Shown here piece by piece: positions 22,470 to 35,246 of a stretch of 64,000 nucleotides of DNA. A program made the translations under genes and the position numbers. The notes beneath the pieces were generated by a model. It saw only the letters and a list, made by a program, of their open reading frames with translations, had not been told where the DNA came from and searched no databases. This stretch comes from Patagioenas fasciata (taxonomy: Eukaryota; Chordata; Aves; Columbiformes; Columbidae): assembly GCF_037038585.1 (NCBI RefSeq), contig NC_092520.1, positions 120,560,001 through 120,624,000 on the forward strand, given 5' to 3'. Each line of letters starts with the position of its first letter. Within the stretch, counting starts at the first letter, position 1.

Positions 22470-25400
22470 ATGAGGATGTGGCCACTACATGTCATGGACA
22501 AGTTTTCAGCTTTCACCCAGCAAGAAGTAGCAGCACTGGGCACCAGCTCTTTAGTTATACAGCATTTAGTTCAACCCATAGTGAAAAATATTGGCTGCAT
22601 TACACATTGACCAGTGCAATGACTGAACACGGCTGGAAAAGACTGAGTATCAAGTACCTGCTCTCTCAGGTACCTGTCATGCAACTTCTTCCAGCACCCA
22701 TTTTATGAGTGATTAGGGGGTTTGATTCTATATCTTTGTTTTTGTATGGTGAAGGCACACAGGCTAGATTCTTCTGGTCTGTTTTTTTTAAGCCTCCCCT
22801 TACAAGCATCACAGCTTTTCCAGCACCAGCCTGGCATCCCTCCTCCTGGAGTTCCTCTTACATGAATCCTGATGTCCGTGGCTGTATCCTCTGTCCCACC
22901 TAAAGTCACACCAAAGCCCTGTACAATATATTAATATTTCCTTCACTCTTCGGCTAAACTGGGATGCCAATACTGTGTTCAAAGTATTTTTCCAGCTTTT
23001 GTTATAAACCCTTCATTTAGTTTTCATGCAAGAAGGACATTAGAGACAGAGCTTGCTCTGACATATTTTCATTACTGTGCAAGGTCACAGGCTTGGATGG
23101 TAACACATCATCAGAGCATATGACTCCCTGTGTTCTACAGAAGGATGATATTGTGGTTTAAGTATTGACCTGAACAAAAGTGTTGTAATTGCGTGTAGCT
23201 GAGCTGGAAAATCCTGGGAGTGCCTGAAGCCACAGGGCATTCCCAAGAGAGCAGCTAACATTCAGTTTTCTCTCTTGGCAGCAAGATGCCCACTATACAT
23301 CACACCACATATACATCCCTTGAAGCAGGCATTGTTAAGGTCCTTGTAGGGAAGACCTAGACTGTCATGACCTTGGTCACAGAGTGGTGTCACTGGGACA
23401 ATGACGGTGTAGAGATGTGGGCACAGAGCACCAGAGCTACCATCACTGAAGGCAGCAGTACTGTTGTCAGCCTGGGTCCCCTGTGGGAGTCCTGGGTGGC
23501 CAGAGCAGGCGGGAGGGCAGGTTGGGTGATGGTGGTCACAAGGGACAAAGATCTCACTACCAGCTCTGCTGCAGGTCTCCTGTGACCATCTGGAGAAGGG
23601 TCCCAGCAACAGCAGTGAACTCCAGCTGTGATCTGGGCCAAAAACCCCTCCAACAAACACGGGAGAAGATGGTCACTGCTCTGGGCACAAGCCAAGGTGG
23701 CAGTGAGGGGGCACAGCATGGCGGTGGCCAAGGGCAAAGTGTCTTTCACCTTGAGTCATAGGTGTTTCTCTTCTTCTGCAGAGGCTCATTTCATCCATCT
23801 TTTTCTAAAGTACTCAACTTTTTTGAAGTGCTTGGTTTTGTTGGATTTTTGTTTGGTTTTGGTTTTGGTTTTTAGGGAAGTACTGGTATTATTGCCAGAG
23901 GATGCACTAAACTTGCCTGCTTGTCGGAAAGATGCAGCTGGGCAGCAGATAAAATTCCCTAGGTGTATTTCAAGAAGATGCTTTATTGAAAATAAAGAGG
24001 TAGACCTTCAGCATTAAAAAAGGAGAAAAAAAAAAATCAGTCATGGTTTTTTTAGCAGGATTCCTGTAAGACAGCAGAGATATTATTAGTAAAAGAAAAG
24101 TATCAGCAGAAAAATTTTCACAACCTAGTGCTGATGATTTAAGAGTAGTCAGGGATTCAGCAGACATTTTAATGTGCCAGCAGCAGAAGGCTTAAAAATA
24201 AAAGAAGTCTGTGATTTAAAGGGAAAGTTATCAATGTTAAAACATCAATTTGTGTCTCACTTTCTCTCTTCCTGGGTCTGTCTCTCACCTGTGAAGTGCA
24301 GGAGCAGGGTTTTTTCTTTTTCTTTTTTTCTTTTTAGTGGAGGAGTGAGTCTAAGAGCGAGCATGTTCATAGTCATAGGGTGAATCCTACCTCCCACTAC
24401 ACACATCTTTCCTCATGGTGGTTTTCCTGGAAGAGGCAGGTCAGAGAGCCTCCACACTGCGATGGCCCATGAGGGTTCTCCCGCTCTCCCTGGGCTAGTG
24501 GGCAAAGGAAGATGAAAAAGCTAATGTTTACCAATAAGCAGCTATAACCAAAGATGATGATTTCTCCTGTAAAAATTGCACCTTGAACTATGCTTCATCT
24601 GTGAGGTCTTAGTCAAACAATCTCCTGGCTCAGCCTGCCTCAAGGTGACCACTCCAAGGCCACATTCACTGTCTGCACAGACCAGTACCTGCTGATGCAT
24701 CCCCAAAATGCAACGTGCCCCTGCCTGTAGCTGCACATGCTGGCACACCCACCTGGATCACCATCGGGAGAGCCAGCAGGTCAGCACACACGTTGCATGT
24801 GCTGTCGTAGGCAGTGGCCGAAGGCAAGGTCCCCAGTCGTGGAGGATGGAGATGTTTGCATGCTGATGCGGGGCCGTGGGGCATTCGGTGCCTGCAGATG
24901 GTGCTATTTAATTGTTAAAATGACTCTACCTCGCCATCACAACCACCCCCAGGCTTTGATTTTGCAGACACTGCAGAGCTGCAATCACCCAGGGGTGCCA
25001 TCCAAGTCATCCACAGGGGTGGATCACTAGCTGGGCAACAGGCGTGGTAAATCACCCTTCGCTGTGGGAATGCAGTTTCCTCTTCCCACTACCTGCATAG
25101 GCAAAAAACCCAGCAATATCAAGAAAAGGCCAATACCTGCTGACATTGTCTGAGCACAACTTCCCTTGATTCATCTGAAGTGGGCTGTACCTTTACAGAC
25201 AGTAAGACATAGTCATATTTTAGATGTTCTCCAATGGGATTTTGGGTGCCCTCCCAGATATTTGCAGATATATATACTAAATCCTGAGGTGTTCCACTAT
25301 TGATAAGGAGCACCGCCAGACCACAGACAAGGTTTGCCACAATAGCAGAAAAGAAGAATTAGTTTAGATAAAACTTCTAGGTTTCTAAAAGCTCAGCACA

Positions 25401-28220
25401 GTTAGTGATGCAAATTTCTTTGGCAAATTTGCCAGACTCTGCCTGACTCCTTAGTCACCCAAAAGTAACTTTAAAACCTGGTATAGTTCAATCCCTTCTG
25501 TGGGAATACTCTACCAGCCTGAAAATGATGTCTTGAAGAACTCTAGTTTGGCTCCTTGCTCTGTCCTTGGGACACAGCCAAGTGGTGCAGCCATACAGAA
25601 CTCCCCTCATTTGCCAGAGGTGCAAAGGGCAGAATATGTACTGTATTCTCACAAATTTCAGAGCATAAATTTCCAGCATCTTTAACTGGGGCTTTGTACC
25701 TTTAAACCACACTACCCGTGCTGCAGTGCTTTTCTGCAGCTTTTTAAAGAGAGGGAATAGGAGGAGAAAGCAGGTAGGAGAGGTGGGAAAGGAAAAAAAA
25801 AAAAAAATAATAATAGCAACCTTTGGTATCAAAAGCCTGCCAAGCTGAGGGGTGAGGAAAAGTTAGAAGCGGAATGAGGAAGAGGATAGAAAAGTCCTGT
25901 AGGGTGAAATAGGGAGACCTGAAGGTGAACACTTATGAAGGTGTGCCAAAATCTCAGGTGCATTCTGGTCTTTGTAAACTTATTTGTAGACATGGATTTA
26001 TTCTTTCTTTTCAGGAACTGTGGAAGAAATAATTTGCTAAGCAGAAAGACATATTTGGTATCTATGACAAGGCTTTTCAAACTCAGCTAAGCTCAAGATC
26101 TCTCAGACTAGCGCCACAACCCCCTCCTCATTGGAGGTCTTGTTGACATTTCCTACAATGTCCCTGAATCTGTTGCAATTCATCAGACCATCTCTTCTCA
26201 CTGATCGCAGGTGTAATCCCTCCTAATCCTGGAGGAACAGGGCTTCTCCCAGCAGCAAAAGAAATATAACAGTCTCTGATACCCTACACTGGAGGTGCTG
26301 CACCACTGTCACTTAACTAGCCTCTTTTTAACACTTTGCTGCCTTTTCTTTTGAACTCTTCTCCTCTATATGCACTCCAAGTGCATCTGAGAAACGGCTG
26401 AGTAGCACCACCATACCACTCATGTTATCACAGAAATATTTTTTTTTAAACCTCACTGAAACCTTGATTAAGACATGACTACCCTCTGAAGTAGACAACA
26501 ATCCAGATTAGATATGGACTGAGACATTGCACCAAGGTACCTTATGGTCTGGTGATAAGTTTGTAATCAGTCTAATAAGTCTATTTTAAAAACTTGCCAG
26601 ATGTCAGCTGACCAAAAGCGTTAGCTTATTGTAATCCAACTGTAAAGTAAAAATTGTTTTATTTAAGCCACCAGCTTTTCCCACAAATACAGCCCTCTTG
26701 ATCTTGATCCCACAGATCATTCTGTGGTCCAGCACTAGCAGAAATGCAGAAACACATTGCTGAGTTAACTCATTGTTGAGGTGAACAAATTTTACAGCCA
26801 TTTAGAATGTCAGAAGATCCTAACTGCTCATCTGAAAACTATCAGGAGATGATGTGAAATATGCCTTGACTTAACCAGTTATGTGATAGTGCGAAGCTGA
26901 CACACAAGCACCTTCTACATGATGATGAACGAGGAGAATGTAGCTTGGATCTCAAAATTACCAGAGAAAAAAATAGTTCTACTTCAGGCAGGAATTCAAT
27001 TTTTCTGCAACTGGGAAAGAGCCAAACATGTTTGGGTTATCATTAAAAATGCCTCTCTAGAAATTTAGGATGATTTTTAATTCACATACTTTTCTCCTAG
27101 TGACAGAGAAATGCTCCCAGAAGGCTGAAATCCAGAGTTGGCCAGATTCTACTTATCTCCACTGCCTTTACTTACTGTCCCCTATGAAATGTTTTGTTTT
27201 CACTCCTTCCCACTGCCAGGTTGACCAAAAAGACTTTTCTGACGCCTTTGTGGAGGATGCGGACAGTAACCTGGTTTAACAGATGGGGCTATATGAAATC
27301 AGTGTAGCCAAAGGCATAGGTTACCAGTAAGGTATCCAATACATCCCAAACATAAATGGTAAAGGGCAAAACATTCCCCTACTGAAATTTTAAGATTCCT
27401 AGGGGTTCCCAGAAAGATCTTATTTGGCATAACGCTGCTGATTATCTTTTTTGTTAGCACTACTTTCTGGAAGGAATTCTAAACTAATTTCTAGTAAAAA
27501 GGGTGAAGTGATATATCATGATGAGAGTAGAATGTTTATGTGGGAAAGCTCACCCTCATTTATAAAGGGTGCTCAGATAAATGCTGCACATAGTCAAATT
27601 TTTTAAAAAATGCCTTTAGAAATACAAATTTTATCCCTGCTACTCTCCTATTGTAAATAATAAAAATAGAATCCAATATCCTGGGATCCTTGGACAACGA
27701 TAATATTTTGGGGAACATGGTAGATAATAAAATCATTACAAGCTTCAAGGGCTGCAGGATAGCAAAGAGTGTAGATCCGGGGGCATGAACCTTGGATATC
27801 AATAAGGAACAAGAAGGTGGTGTTCCCCTCTCAAACTACTGTGCTGTGAGGCCACCCTAGACTACCGACTGTGCCTCTACCAGTAAATTACAAGCACCCT
27901 GTGCTACACTCTAGCACTGAGGATAGTTGGTATGAAATTGCCCATATCCATGCCTGTAAACTATCTTAATTTCTGAACCACATTGACTGCGGATGAGTTG
28001 CCTGTTGGGAATGGCCACTGGCTTGTGCTAACCCCAAACTGTGCTCAAATATTGTCTGGCCTGAGCTTGTTTGTCTCATTGATCCAGGCCAAAACCACAC
28101 CATAGCCTGTTCTAACAATTTAACACCAGGGGCAATCAAGTTCAAGCGCCCAGAAATGTTTCCTGTTGAATTTACTATTCTAGATGTAGCCAGTGTGTCT
28201 AGACTTGATAGATGCTTTGG
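22470..28220. other. Unique sequence with GC-richer patches, no gene recognised
   Basis: GC-richer patches lie at about 23260-23760 and 24600-24900, each with overlapping frames on both strands (up to 132 codons) but no recognisable domain. A short GGTTTT array (about 23852-23873) and an A/T-rich run (A about 15, 25793-25807) are present. The remainder is AT-rich unique sequence. No promoter, RNA gene or repeat family recognised. Confidence 0.45.
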
Positions 28221-28224
28221 AAGG

Positions 28225-28702
28225 ACAATGCTGAAAAATGGTAAAAGGCTCAGAAGAGGGCCACAAAAGCAAATTGTTGCTTATAACACTTGTTGATGCT
28301 TAAAGAGCTCTATTTATTAACTTTATTTAAGGGACCAAAAGGTGTGTATCATTATCTACAAGAACCCACACTGGAAAATATTTCCTGTAGACAAATACCT
28401 TATACTCCAGGAGTTAAAAAACATTCTGATATCCAAGAGCTATGTAAATTAAACCTGTAAATACGGCACAGGTTTTTATAAGCATTAGGGGACTTAAGTA
28501 TGGAACAAATTAACAAGTGCTCTGATGGATTCTTCATCATGTGTGATCCTTAATTTAATTTGTTTCCAAAAAACATCTTGTGGATACAACAGATGCTTGG
28601 GGCCTCATAAGGAAAGAGTATCTGGGTTTCTTTGACTTGTGTTATACAAAAACCCAGTCTAGATTATTGTATTGGTATCTTTTGATCTTGACTCTATGAT
28701 TT
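28225..28702 (+). mobile_element. Ancient CR1/L3-type LINE, 3' end
   Basis: Four anchors occur in the expected order and spacing for an old CR1-clade (L3/CR1-X-like) LINE. First, aaagagctctatttattaac followed by ttatctacaagaacccacac (ORF2 C-terminus 'LFSL…YLH' region). Second, a piece around acggcacaggtttttataag. Third, ggatggattcttcatcatgtg-like sequence at about 28524-28545 (the conserved 'W-F-S-I' region). Fourth, the 3' UTR gacttgtgttatacaaaaac, ending near gatcttgactctatga. This differs from the younger avian CR1 copies in the window and is strongly diverged, with many indels and no open frame. Such elements are shared across sauropsids, so the insertion is likely very old. The match is from remembered consensus; the left boundary is approximate. 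Confidence 0.7.
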
Positions 28703-28709
28703 GATGAAA

Positions 28710-30600
28710 AAGACACTGTCAATACCTCTAAAGTGTAAGAGGGCAGACTTCCTGCTAGATCTATTAGAAAAATAAGAGAAAATGTTATGTGTGTAGTTGT
28801 AATCCAAACTATGTAACCAAATAGGAGCAATTAAGGCAAAAATTACTGTCCCTTATTGGTGCTAACTACTAGCTGGAATAAAACTACTGTGAAAAACAGT
28901 AGTTCTTGACATAGCTGTGCAGAAACTATGTGGTCTTATCAGCATGAAAGTGTTGCACTTGCCTGTTCTAACTGTCTGAAGAAAGCAAGATCCACTCTAT
29001 CTGGCACCTGCATTCCACCAAGAGCACTGGAGTTCCTGTGCCAGGGAATTTTGCAGAATTTTTGCCTAAGCTATATTTGCGTATCTCAACCTAACCCTAA
29101 CATAGCATGAGCTAATTGGCATGCTCTACCTTATCCTCAGCTATAAAAATATAACCATCATCCATATTATTGCTGTATGAACACAACAATAGTTGAATTT
29201 GGAATAAGTTTTCTGCTTGGAAAAGAAACCAATGACTTAGATGGATTTGCTTACACCACCACCTTATTCATGAGACAAAGGTACAGACTGAAATTCACTG
29301 GAGGGAGTTAGAGGAGCAGAGCTCCTATCCAGTCCTTTTCTGTGTAGTGGTTGTCTACCCCTGACACAACAGGAAACAACTGGAGATCCTTTTTGTCCCA
29401 TTGACCACCTTTTCTTAATAGTTGTGGGAATAAAGCCACAGGCACCCAATGCTGTCCTTTCCCAGGTCCTCAGCCCTGACCCACATGGCAACCTGTGGTG
29501 ATGGAGAAGGGAAAAGCCCACACCTTCACCTCCCTGTATCTCAGGTCAGGCAGTGAGATGTGCTGGACTGCCCAGGTAACTTCTGCTCCCCTCCAGGGAC
29601 ACCAACACACCAAGTGTCTGTCAGAGCCACCGCAGGGTCCCATTCAGATTCCTTGCAAAGCATAGTCTTTCTTGTTGTCTCTCCACACAGCGTTTTGAGC
29701 CTTGGTTTTGTGGGACAGGAGATCTCCGGGCTCCCTTGGGTCACTGGGCTGCCAGCTAGCCCCAAGTGTCATCACTGTTCGCAAGTAGTGAACTTGTAAG
29801 CAAAAGGCATCTGTAACTGATTTTGCCATGCTGAGACACTGGTGGAATGCTCCATGGACCTACTTGTTCTAAAGAGATCTATAATCCCTGCTTTCCAATT
29901 CTTTAATAGCAGAAATTGAGGTAATGTTACAAAGCAGCTATCAGTCTCCAAAGTTACTTGGAGCAGTAAAATGGAAATGTGAATGAATAACAGCTGAAAA
30001 CAGGTTAGCGAAATGAAGTTTGCTGGGTGATTTCCAAATGAAAGCCTGGAAGAAATACAGTTCAGATCCAAAAACCTTAAGATCTAAGCCCAGCCACAGA
30101 GTGCAGGGGACAGCAGCAAAAGTATGGAAATTGCGCTTCCTCGAAGGAAAAGTGAAAGAAGAAAGCCTCCAGAAAAGATACGAATGAGAGATTTACAGTA
30201 TATGCATTAACACTGTGGTCAGTGGATTAAAGGAATGAAACTTCAGCTGTGTTTCCCCTGCCACAAAAGGCGACAGCATATACATGGAGAAGCAGCTGAA
30301 GTTGGCTCTCCTGCTGAGAAACCACAGCAATGCTGAGGCACAGGGAGTACCTCCCCAGACACAGTCCGTCAAAATCAGCTCTTCAAAGCACCACACCTTC
30401 TGCCCTCACCCACAGGGCTGATTTCCACTACACATGTCAAATAGATCGATGATGTCTTTCCCCCCTCCCAGTTACGCAGCAATAAAGCTATCTAGTCAAA
30501 ACATACTCTTTCTCTACAGTAAAGAAATTGGCTTCATGTGAGCCTTTGCTGAGAAGATATTCAGCTCATTCCAAGACAAATATCTCACCTCCAAGACAAA
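28710..30600. other. Unique non-coding sequence, no gene recognised
   Basis: No exon or repeat family recognised. The sequence acctaaccctaac at about 29089-29100 holds two telomere-like units, too few to mean an interstitial telomere. A direct repeat, ccaagacaaata, occurs at about 30571 and 30591, just left of the CR1 copy. Confidence 0.45.
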
Positions 30601-30606
30601 TAGTTT

Positions 30607-31640
30607 ATCATAGAATCATAAAATTATTTAGGTTGAAAAACACCTTTAAGATCTCTGAGTCCAACTGTTAACCTAGCATTGCCAAATCCATCACTAAACC
30701 ATGTCCCTAAGCACCACATCTACGTGCCTTCTAAATACCTCCAGGGATGGCGACTCAGCCATTTCCTGTTCCAATGTTTGACAGCCCTTCCTGTGAAGAA
30801 ATTTTTCCTAATATCCAATCTAAACTTCAGGTCATTTCTTCTCATCCTATCACTTGCTACTTGGAAGAAGAGACCAACACCCACCTCACTACAACCTTTT
30901 TTCAGGTAGTTGTAAAGAGTGATAATGTTTCCCCTCAGCCTCCTTTTCTCCAGAACCCCAGTTGCCTCAACTGATCCTCATCAGAATTGTGCTCCAGACC
31001 CCTCACAAGCTTCATTGCCCTTCTCTGAACTCTCTCTGGTACCTCAATGTCTTTCTTGTAGTGAGGGGCCCAAAACTGAACACAGGATTTGAGGCAGGAC
31101 CTCACCAGTGCTGAGTACAGAGGGATGATCACTTCCGTAGTCCTGCTGGCCACGCCATTTGATACAAGCCAGGATGCTGTTGGCCTTCTTGGCCACCTGG
31201 GCACACTGCTGGCTCATGTTCATCCAGCTGTCAATCAACACCCTCAGGTCCTTTTCTGTTGGGCAGCTTTCCAGCCACTCTTCCCTGAGCCTGTAATGCT
31301 GCCTGGGGTTGTTGTGACCCAGATGCAGGACCTGGCATTTGACTTTGTTGAACCTCAGACAACTGGCCTCAGCCCATTGATCCAGCCAGTCCAGATCCCC
31401 CTGTATGACCTTCCTACCCTCTAGCAGATCAGCGCTCCCACCCAGCTTGGTGTCATCTGCAAACTTACTGAGGGTGCACTCAATCCCCTCATCCAGATCA
31501 TTGATAAAGAAATTAAACTGAACTGGCCCCAGTACTGAGCCCTGGGGAACACCACTCGTCATCAACCACCAGCTGAATTTAGCTCCATTCACCAAATTTA
31601 ACCTAGTGCCCCAGTTACCTCCACACCAGAAATTAGGTGG
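30607..31640 (-). mobile_element. CR1: CR1 LINE, 5'-truncated, with reverse transcriptase region
   Basis: Largest mobile element in the window, about 1.03 kb, lying on the minus strand. The left end TCATAGAATCATAAAATTATTTAGGTTG is the reverse complement of the CR1 3' terminus, followed by the 3' UTR signature around 30650-30680 (gatctctgagtccaactgtt). Rightward it covers the C-terminal half of ORF2, including the reverse transcriptase palm. It stops abruptly near 31640, upstream of the GVPQGS motif, as expected for 5' truncation during target-primed reverse transcription. No poly-A tail is expected for CR1. A TSD is not evident. It lacks ORF1, the endonuclease domain and a promoter, so it cannot move on its own. 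Confidence 0.95.
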
Positions 31641-31655
31641 ATATGTATAGATCAA
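30935..31655 (-). pseudogene. CR1 ORF2 fragment: reverse transcriptase palm to C-terminal region
   Basis: The minus-strand frame ending at 31044 and a second frame (30935-31204) together cover this ORF2 piece; moving from one to the other needs a frameshift near 31150. Key RT motifs are visible: GVPQGS (about 31538-31553) before the palm, and the catalytic FADDTKLGG with the FADD box at 31452-31463. Downstream are [30 protein letters not shown] and a [13 protein letters not shown] segment, all characteristic of CR1 ORF2. The catalytic aspartates are preserved, but the missing N-terminus and the frameshift mean no active enzyme. The first roughly 15 codons of the long frame lie in flanking DNA. 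Confidence 0.9.
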
Positions 31656-34270
31656 ACATGAAAATGTGTTGGGGAAGGGGGCAGAAATCCCTGAAAATCA
31701 TGTGGATTTGGAATGGTTGTATTATATTAATTAATTATATTAATTTGGTTATTAGGCTTCCTCAGCTTAAAGCAACATCTCTTCAGGAGAAAAGGTACCT
31801 GTGATACTGCCTCCTGGCTCTGTGCACAGCTTGAGTATGCACCCTCTGTCTGGCACTTTATAATGATGACAAACCCCCCTGGAGTTGGAAAGGACTTTAA
31901 GGCTGTAAATAGCTTTTTAAAAATGAGATTCCTCTGAACGCTTATATTTTCTATTGATGAAAGGTGTCAGGTTAATGACTCATTTAGGATAACAAAAAGC
32001 CACCTCAGGTGACAAATTTTAAGGGTTTCATCCCCTTATTTCTGTATCTGTTATTTCACAGAACTAATCCAGGATTTATCTCCACAAGTATTTATGGTTT
32101 TTTAGTTGAGTATAATCAACTCAGTTGGTAATTAAATGTCTTAGTTTATACACAGAGACAGTGTACACTTTGCATTGTGTGATTTATACTGTATAGGTAG
32201 TCTTAATTTTGCTTTTTATTCCTTTTTCTTGTTGCAGTACCTGCCTAGGGATTGCCCAGTGACTTCTAATGTTATATTACGGAGTAAATGATTTCTGATG
32301 GTTTTTAGATAGTTATTTAGATAAAACACAACCTATACTGAACAATAAGGAATTAACCTCTCAGTGTCAATTTAGTGTGAAATGATTGATATTTCCTAGG
32401 ACCACAACCTGCTTCCTTAGGGACTTCATGCACCCAGATGAGGTTTCCTAATCTACTTTCCTCAGTAAGTAGCCATTAAAGCACCCTAATCCCAAGCAGT
32501 GCAGTAGAAATAGTAGAAGCTTAGTAGCACATTTTAAAAGACATTTTTAGTGTAAATTCCTAACACACAACAAATCCGACTTAAAAACAATATTAAATTA
32601 CTAGCATGTCAATCAAGAAGCAACCTCCATCAGCCCAAGCAGCATGCCTCAGTACTGGAGGAGCTTCAGCTCTTCCCTGGGGAGCTCCACATCAGTGCAG
32701 AGCAGTGAACTTCACAGCTCCCTCCAAAAGTATTTTACTCAACTGTGGCAGCACAAATTGGTGGCCAAACATCTATATTCCTCCAAAACCTCACCCTTTT
32801 CCAGGCTATGTTACATGCATTTCTAGGAGTCAGCCACATGGTTTCTCCAATGCATCTTTCTTACGGTCATGTACCCCAGAAGGTGGGTGTTTTGTGGTAG
32901 GAATGACAACAACCTCCACTGCTGACACTGCCCCAGGCAGTGCTGCTGCCCCACTGTCCCCGCCAGCCTGCAGTATCCGCCAGAGATGTGCCGGCACTGG
33001 GAGGGCTGTTGGCTACCTACACAGCCTGAAACCAAGCCTGAAAAATTGAGGTTTGCACGTTTGTAGTGTCTCAGGAAATTTCAAGTCAAGCTTAGCATAG
33101 CAGTTAAAAGAACGAGGCTTTAACAGCCTCCCACCTCTGCAAGCTGAGGCAGGCTTGTGAATATCTGTGTGTTTGAGGCTGACATTATTTATTGGCTTAA
33201 GCATCTTTCCCAAGAGAACTGGATCAAGAAACTTTGATAGGGCCATATGGTCTTGGACTATACAACATTTTATTTCATTCTGTTATTGTATTCATAAATA
33301 AAAATGCCTCATTAACTGCGCAAATGAATTTCCTCTCCAATTATGTTTACCTTTTATTATATACTTTAATATAGAAAAACAAGTAAGCACTGACATAAAC
33401 TATTCCACTCTTTTGAACTCTCTGTATTTATCTGAAGTGTTTTTTCCAAAGTCCTTCTCTGTGAAGCCTAAGACATTCAAGTTTATTCCTTTTCAGAAGC
33501 AAATCAGATTTCAAAATCTTCAGCAGACTGGAACATCCATCCTTCCAACTGTTGGTAGTATAAATTCTGCAAATACAGGACTATTATTCATCACATAGAT
33601 CTCTTAGCTCTGCAGAAATTAAGGAAATAATTTATAAAAACACTCACATAAAGCAAACCCATGTCTTAGAAAATCTGTGAATACAGGAGATAGTAGCATA
33701 AGCTTAGATTTGTTCAGGGGAAAGATGTTAGTTGCACACATTGATGTTTCTGGCTGGTATCTTGAGAACAACAAAGCAAGAGGGTAGGATGTGGGCCAAA
33801 TTTTTCACAGATCTCAGGATAATCTCTTTTGAGTATTTCTATTATTGTCATAGGCATGATCAGTTAAAGACACAAGAGAGGCAACACTCTTAGGGAGAGA
33901 GAGTTTGTTAGAACTCTTGCTATCAGATCACCCGATTTGTTCTGACAGTGTCCTCAGGAAAACAAGCTGGTTACTCTTTCTGGGTGTTGCTTTCCAAGTG
34001 TGAGAGTGTGAATCTCTATTATGCTCCTTTTACCGACAAGAACTTGGCCAGAGGGGAAGCGACTTGTTAAAGATGCTGCAGTGAGTCACTGGAAGGGCTG
34101 TCAGCACCCAGACCTCGCTCCCGCCGGCTGCTTTAGCAGAAGTTTTTACTGGCATCCTGGCAAAATTTAAACTTACAGCCTCATTCCTTCAAGTAGTTAC
34201 AGACACACTAAACTTCAGGCATGGGAGCGGTCCCATTAGAGACAACATGCATACTTACATGCTTCATGTT
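31645..34270. other. Unique non-coding sequence, no gene recognised
   Basis: A palindromic AT-rich piece (TTATATTAATTAATTATATTAA) lies at about 31723-31744. A plus-strand frame at 32606-33049 (147 codons, ATG start) is GC-richer with no known domain and no good donor at its end. The rest is ordinary AT-rich sequence. Confidence 0.45.
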
Positions 34271-34277
34271 GAACATA

Positions 34278-34311
34278 CAGGGTGTTTCAAGAAGATGGAC
34301 CCAATTTCAAA
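34278..34311 (+). repeat. Left terminal inverted repeat of the MITE
   Basis: 34 bp, starting directly after the TA target dinucleotide; pairs with 34475-34508 at 30 of 34 positions. Confidence 0.9.
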
Positions 34312-34474
34312 GCAGTATATTTCACAATGGCAGCACATTACAATTACACAAAAATTAACAAATGGTTTAATGACTTATCAAGTAACCTTTTTATAAATGT
34401 TCTATGTTCCTTACACCTACTGTACAGACAATATCGAGAAGATAGTTGAATTCATGGTTGCAGAAATACAGTGA

Positions 34475-34508
34475 TTTCAAATTGGGTCCACCTTTTTGAA
34501 ACACACTG
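34475..34508 (-). repeat. Right terminal inverted repeat of the MITE
   Basis: 34 bp, ending directly before the second TA; complementary to 34278-34311 with four mismatches (counting from the outer end, at positions 4, 14, 18 and 31). Confidence 0.9.
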
Positions 34509-34514
34509 TATTTT

Positions 34515-35240
34515 TCGCAGAAGCCCCAAGTCTAAGTTTAAAAGACCATATTTACAGCAGTGTCACTGACTGTGGACATCTATCCTTGCCCCTCTCCTCC
34601 ATGCTGGCGGCCATGTGATCTGCTGGCAGCCTCTGAAGCACTGCTTCTGGTAAAATGATGCTACTTGGGGCTGACCCCCTCCTGGCTGTTTTTAAAACCT
34701 TTAAAAGGTGCAATTGATACTGCACAAGGGGCAGTGAGGGCTCTGCAGCATGACAGGGAGGTGGGATTTGCCATTTCTTCCCTGGGTCTGACAGAAGCCC
34801 TACCTCACCAGCTCTGGAGCCTGCTGCCAAAGCTATCGACCACTGAAGCTTTGGGTGAAAGTCGGAGGAGCTGTAATTTTGAATATGGTGATGGTATATG
34901 CTTGAACATGTCTGTCCGCATTTCTTACGCTTCTGGGAAGCTATTTCTGCATAGGCTGTTATTTAAAATAACTGATAGAGATTTTAGACCTAAAGAACTA
35001 TATTTTTTAATTTAAGTCTAAAGATATGCAATACACGATTAAATAATGGTTAATGGAGAAACAGTAAAAGAAAATACATTTGAAGGCACTGTACAACATG
35101 ATAGAGGAAAGATTTCTCTTTGTTTCCTTTCTTTACAGACTCAGGACAGTAGAGCTAAATTCACAAGCCAAATCCACCTACCTATTTGCACTATTTCTCT
35201 TTTCAAGTTATATTTTTCTGATCGTTTTGTTACAAATAAA
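34515..35240. other. Unique sequence right of the MITE
   Basis: A plus-strand frame at 34665-35015 (116 codons) starts at an ATG but lacks a recognisable domain. No repeat family seen. Confidence 0.4.
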
Positions 35241-35246
35241 ACTCAC

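Larger units (their letters stand above)
34278..34508. mobile_element. TA-flanked inverted-repeat DNA transposon (Tc1/mariner-type MITE)
   Basis: A 231-bp unit flanked on both sides by the dinucleotide TA (34276-34277 and 34509-34510), the target duplication of the Tc1/mariner superfamily. Its ends are 34-bp inverted repeats that agree at 30 of 34 positions; the left begins CAGGGTGTTTCAAGAAGATG and the right, read inward on the minus strand, begins CAGTGTGTTTCAAAAAGGTG. The interior of about 163 bp has no open frame, so the element is non-autonomous and depended on a transposase made elsewhere. The terminus CAGGGTGTTTCAA is the sort seen in mariner-like elements, but I did not assign a named family. 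The mismatches between the ends point to an old insertion. Confidence 0.88.

Noticed and set aside
23262..23760. GC-richer patch with frames up to 132 codons on the minus strand
   Set aside because: Open frames overlap on both strands and no domain is seen; CpG density is too low to call a CpG island by eye.
29089..29100. Telomere-like cctaaccctaac
   Set aside because: Only two units; expected by chance.
32606..33049. 147-codon plus-strand frame starting with ATG
   Set aside because: No recognisable family, no Kozak context of note and no donor at its end; overlapped by open frames on the other strand, which points to composition.
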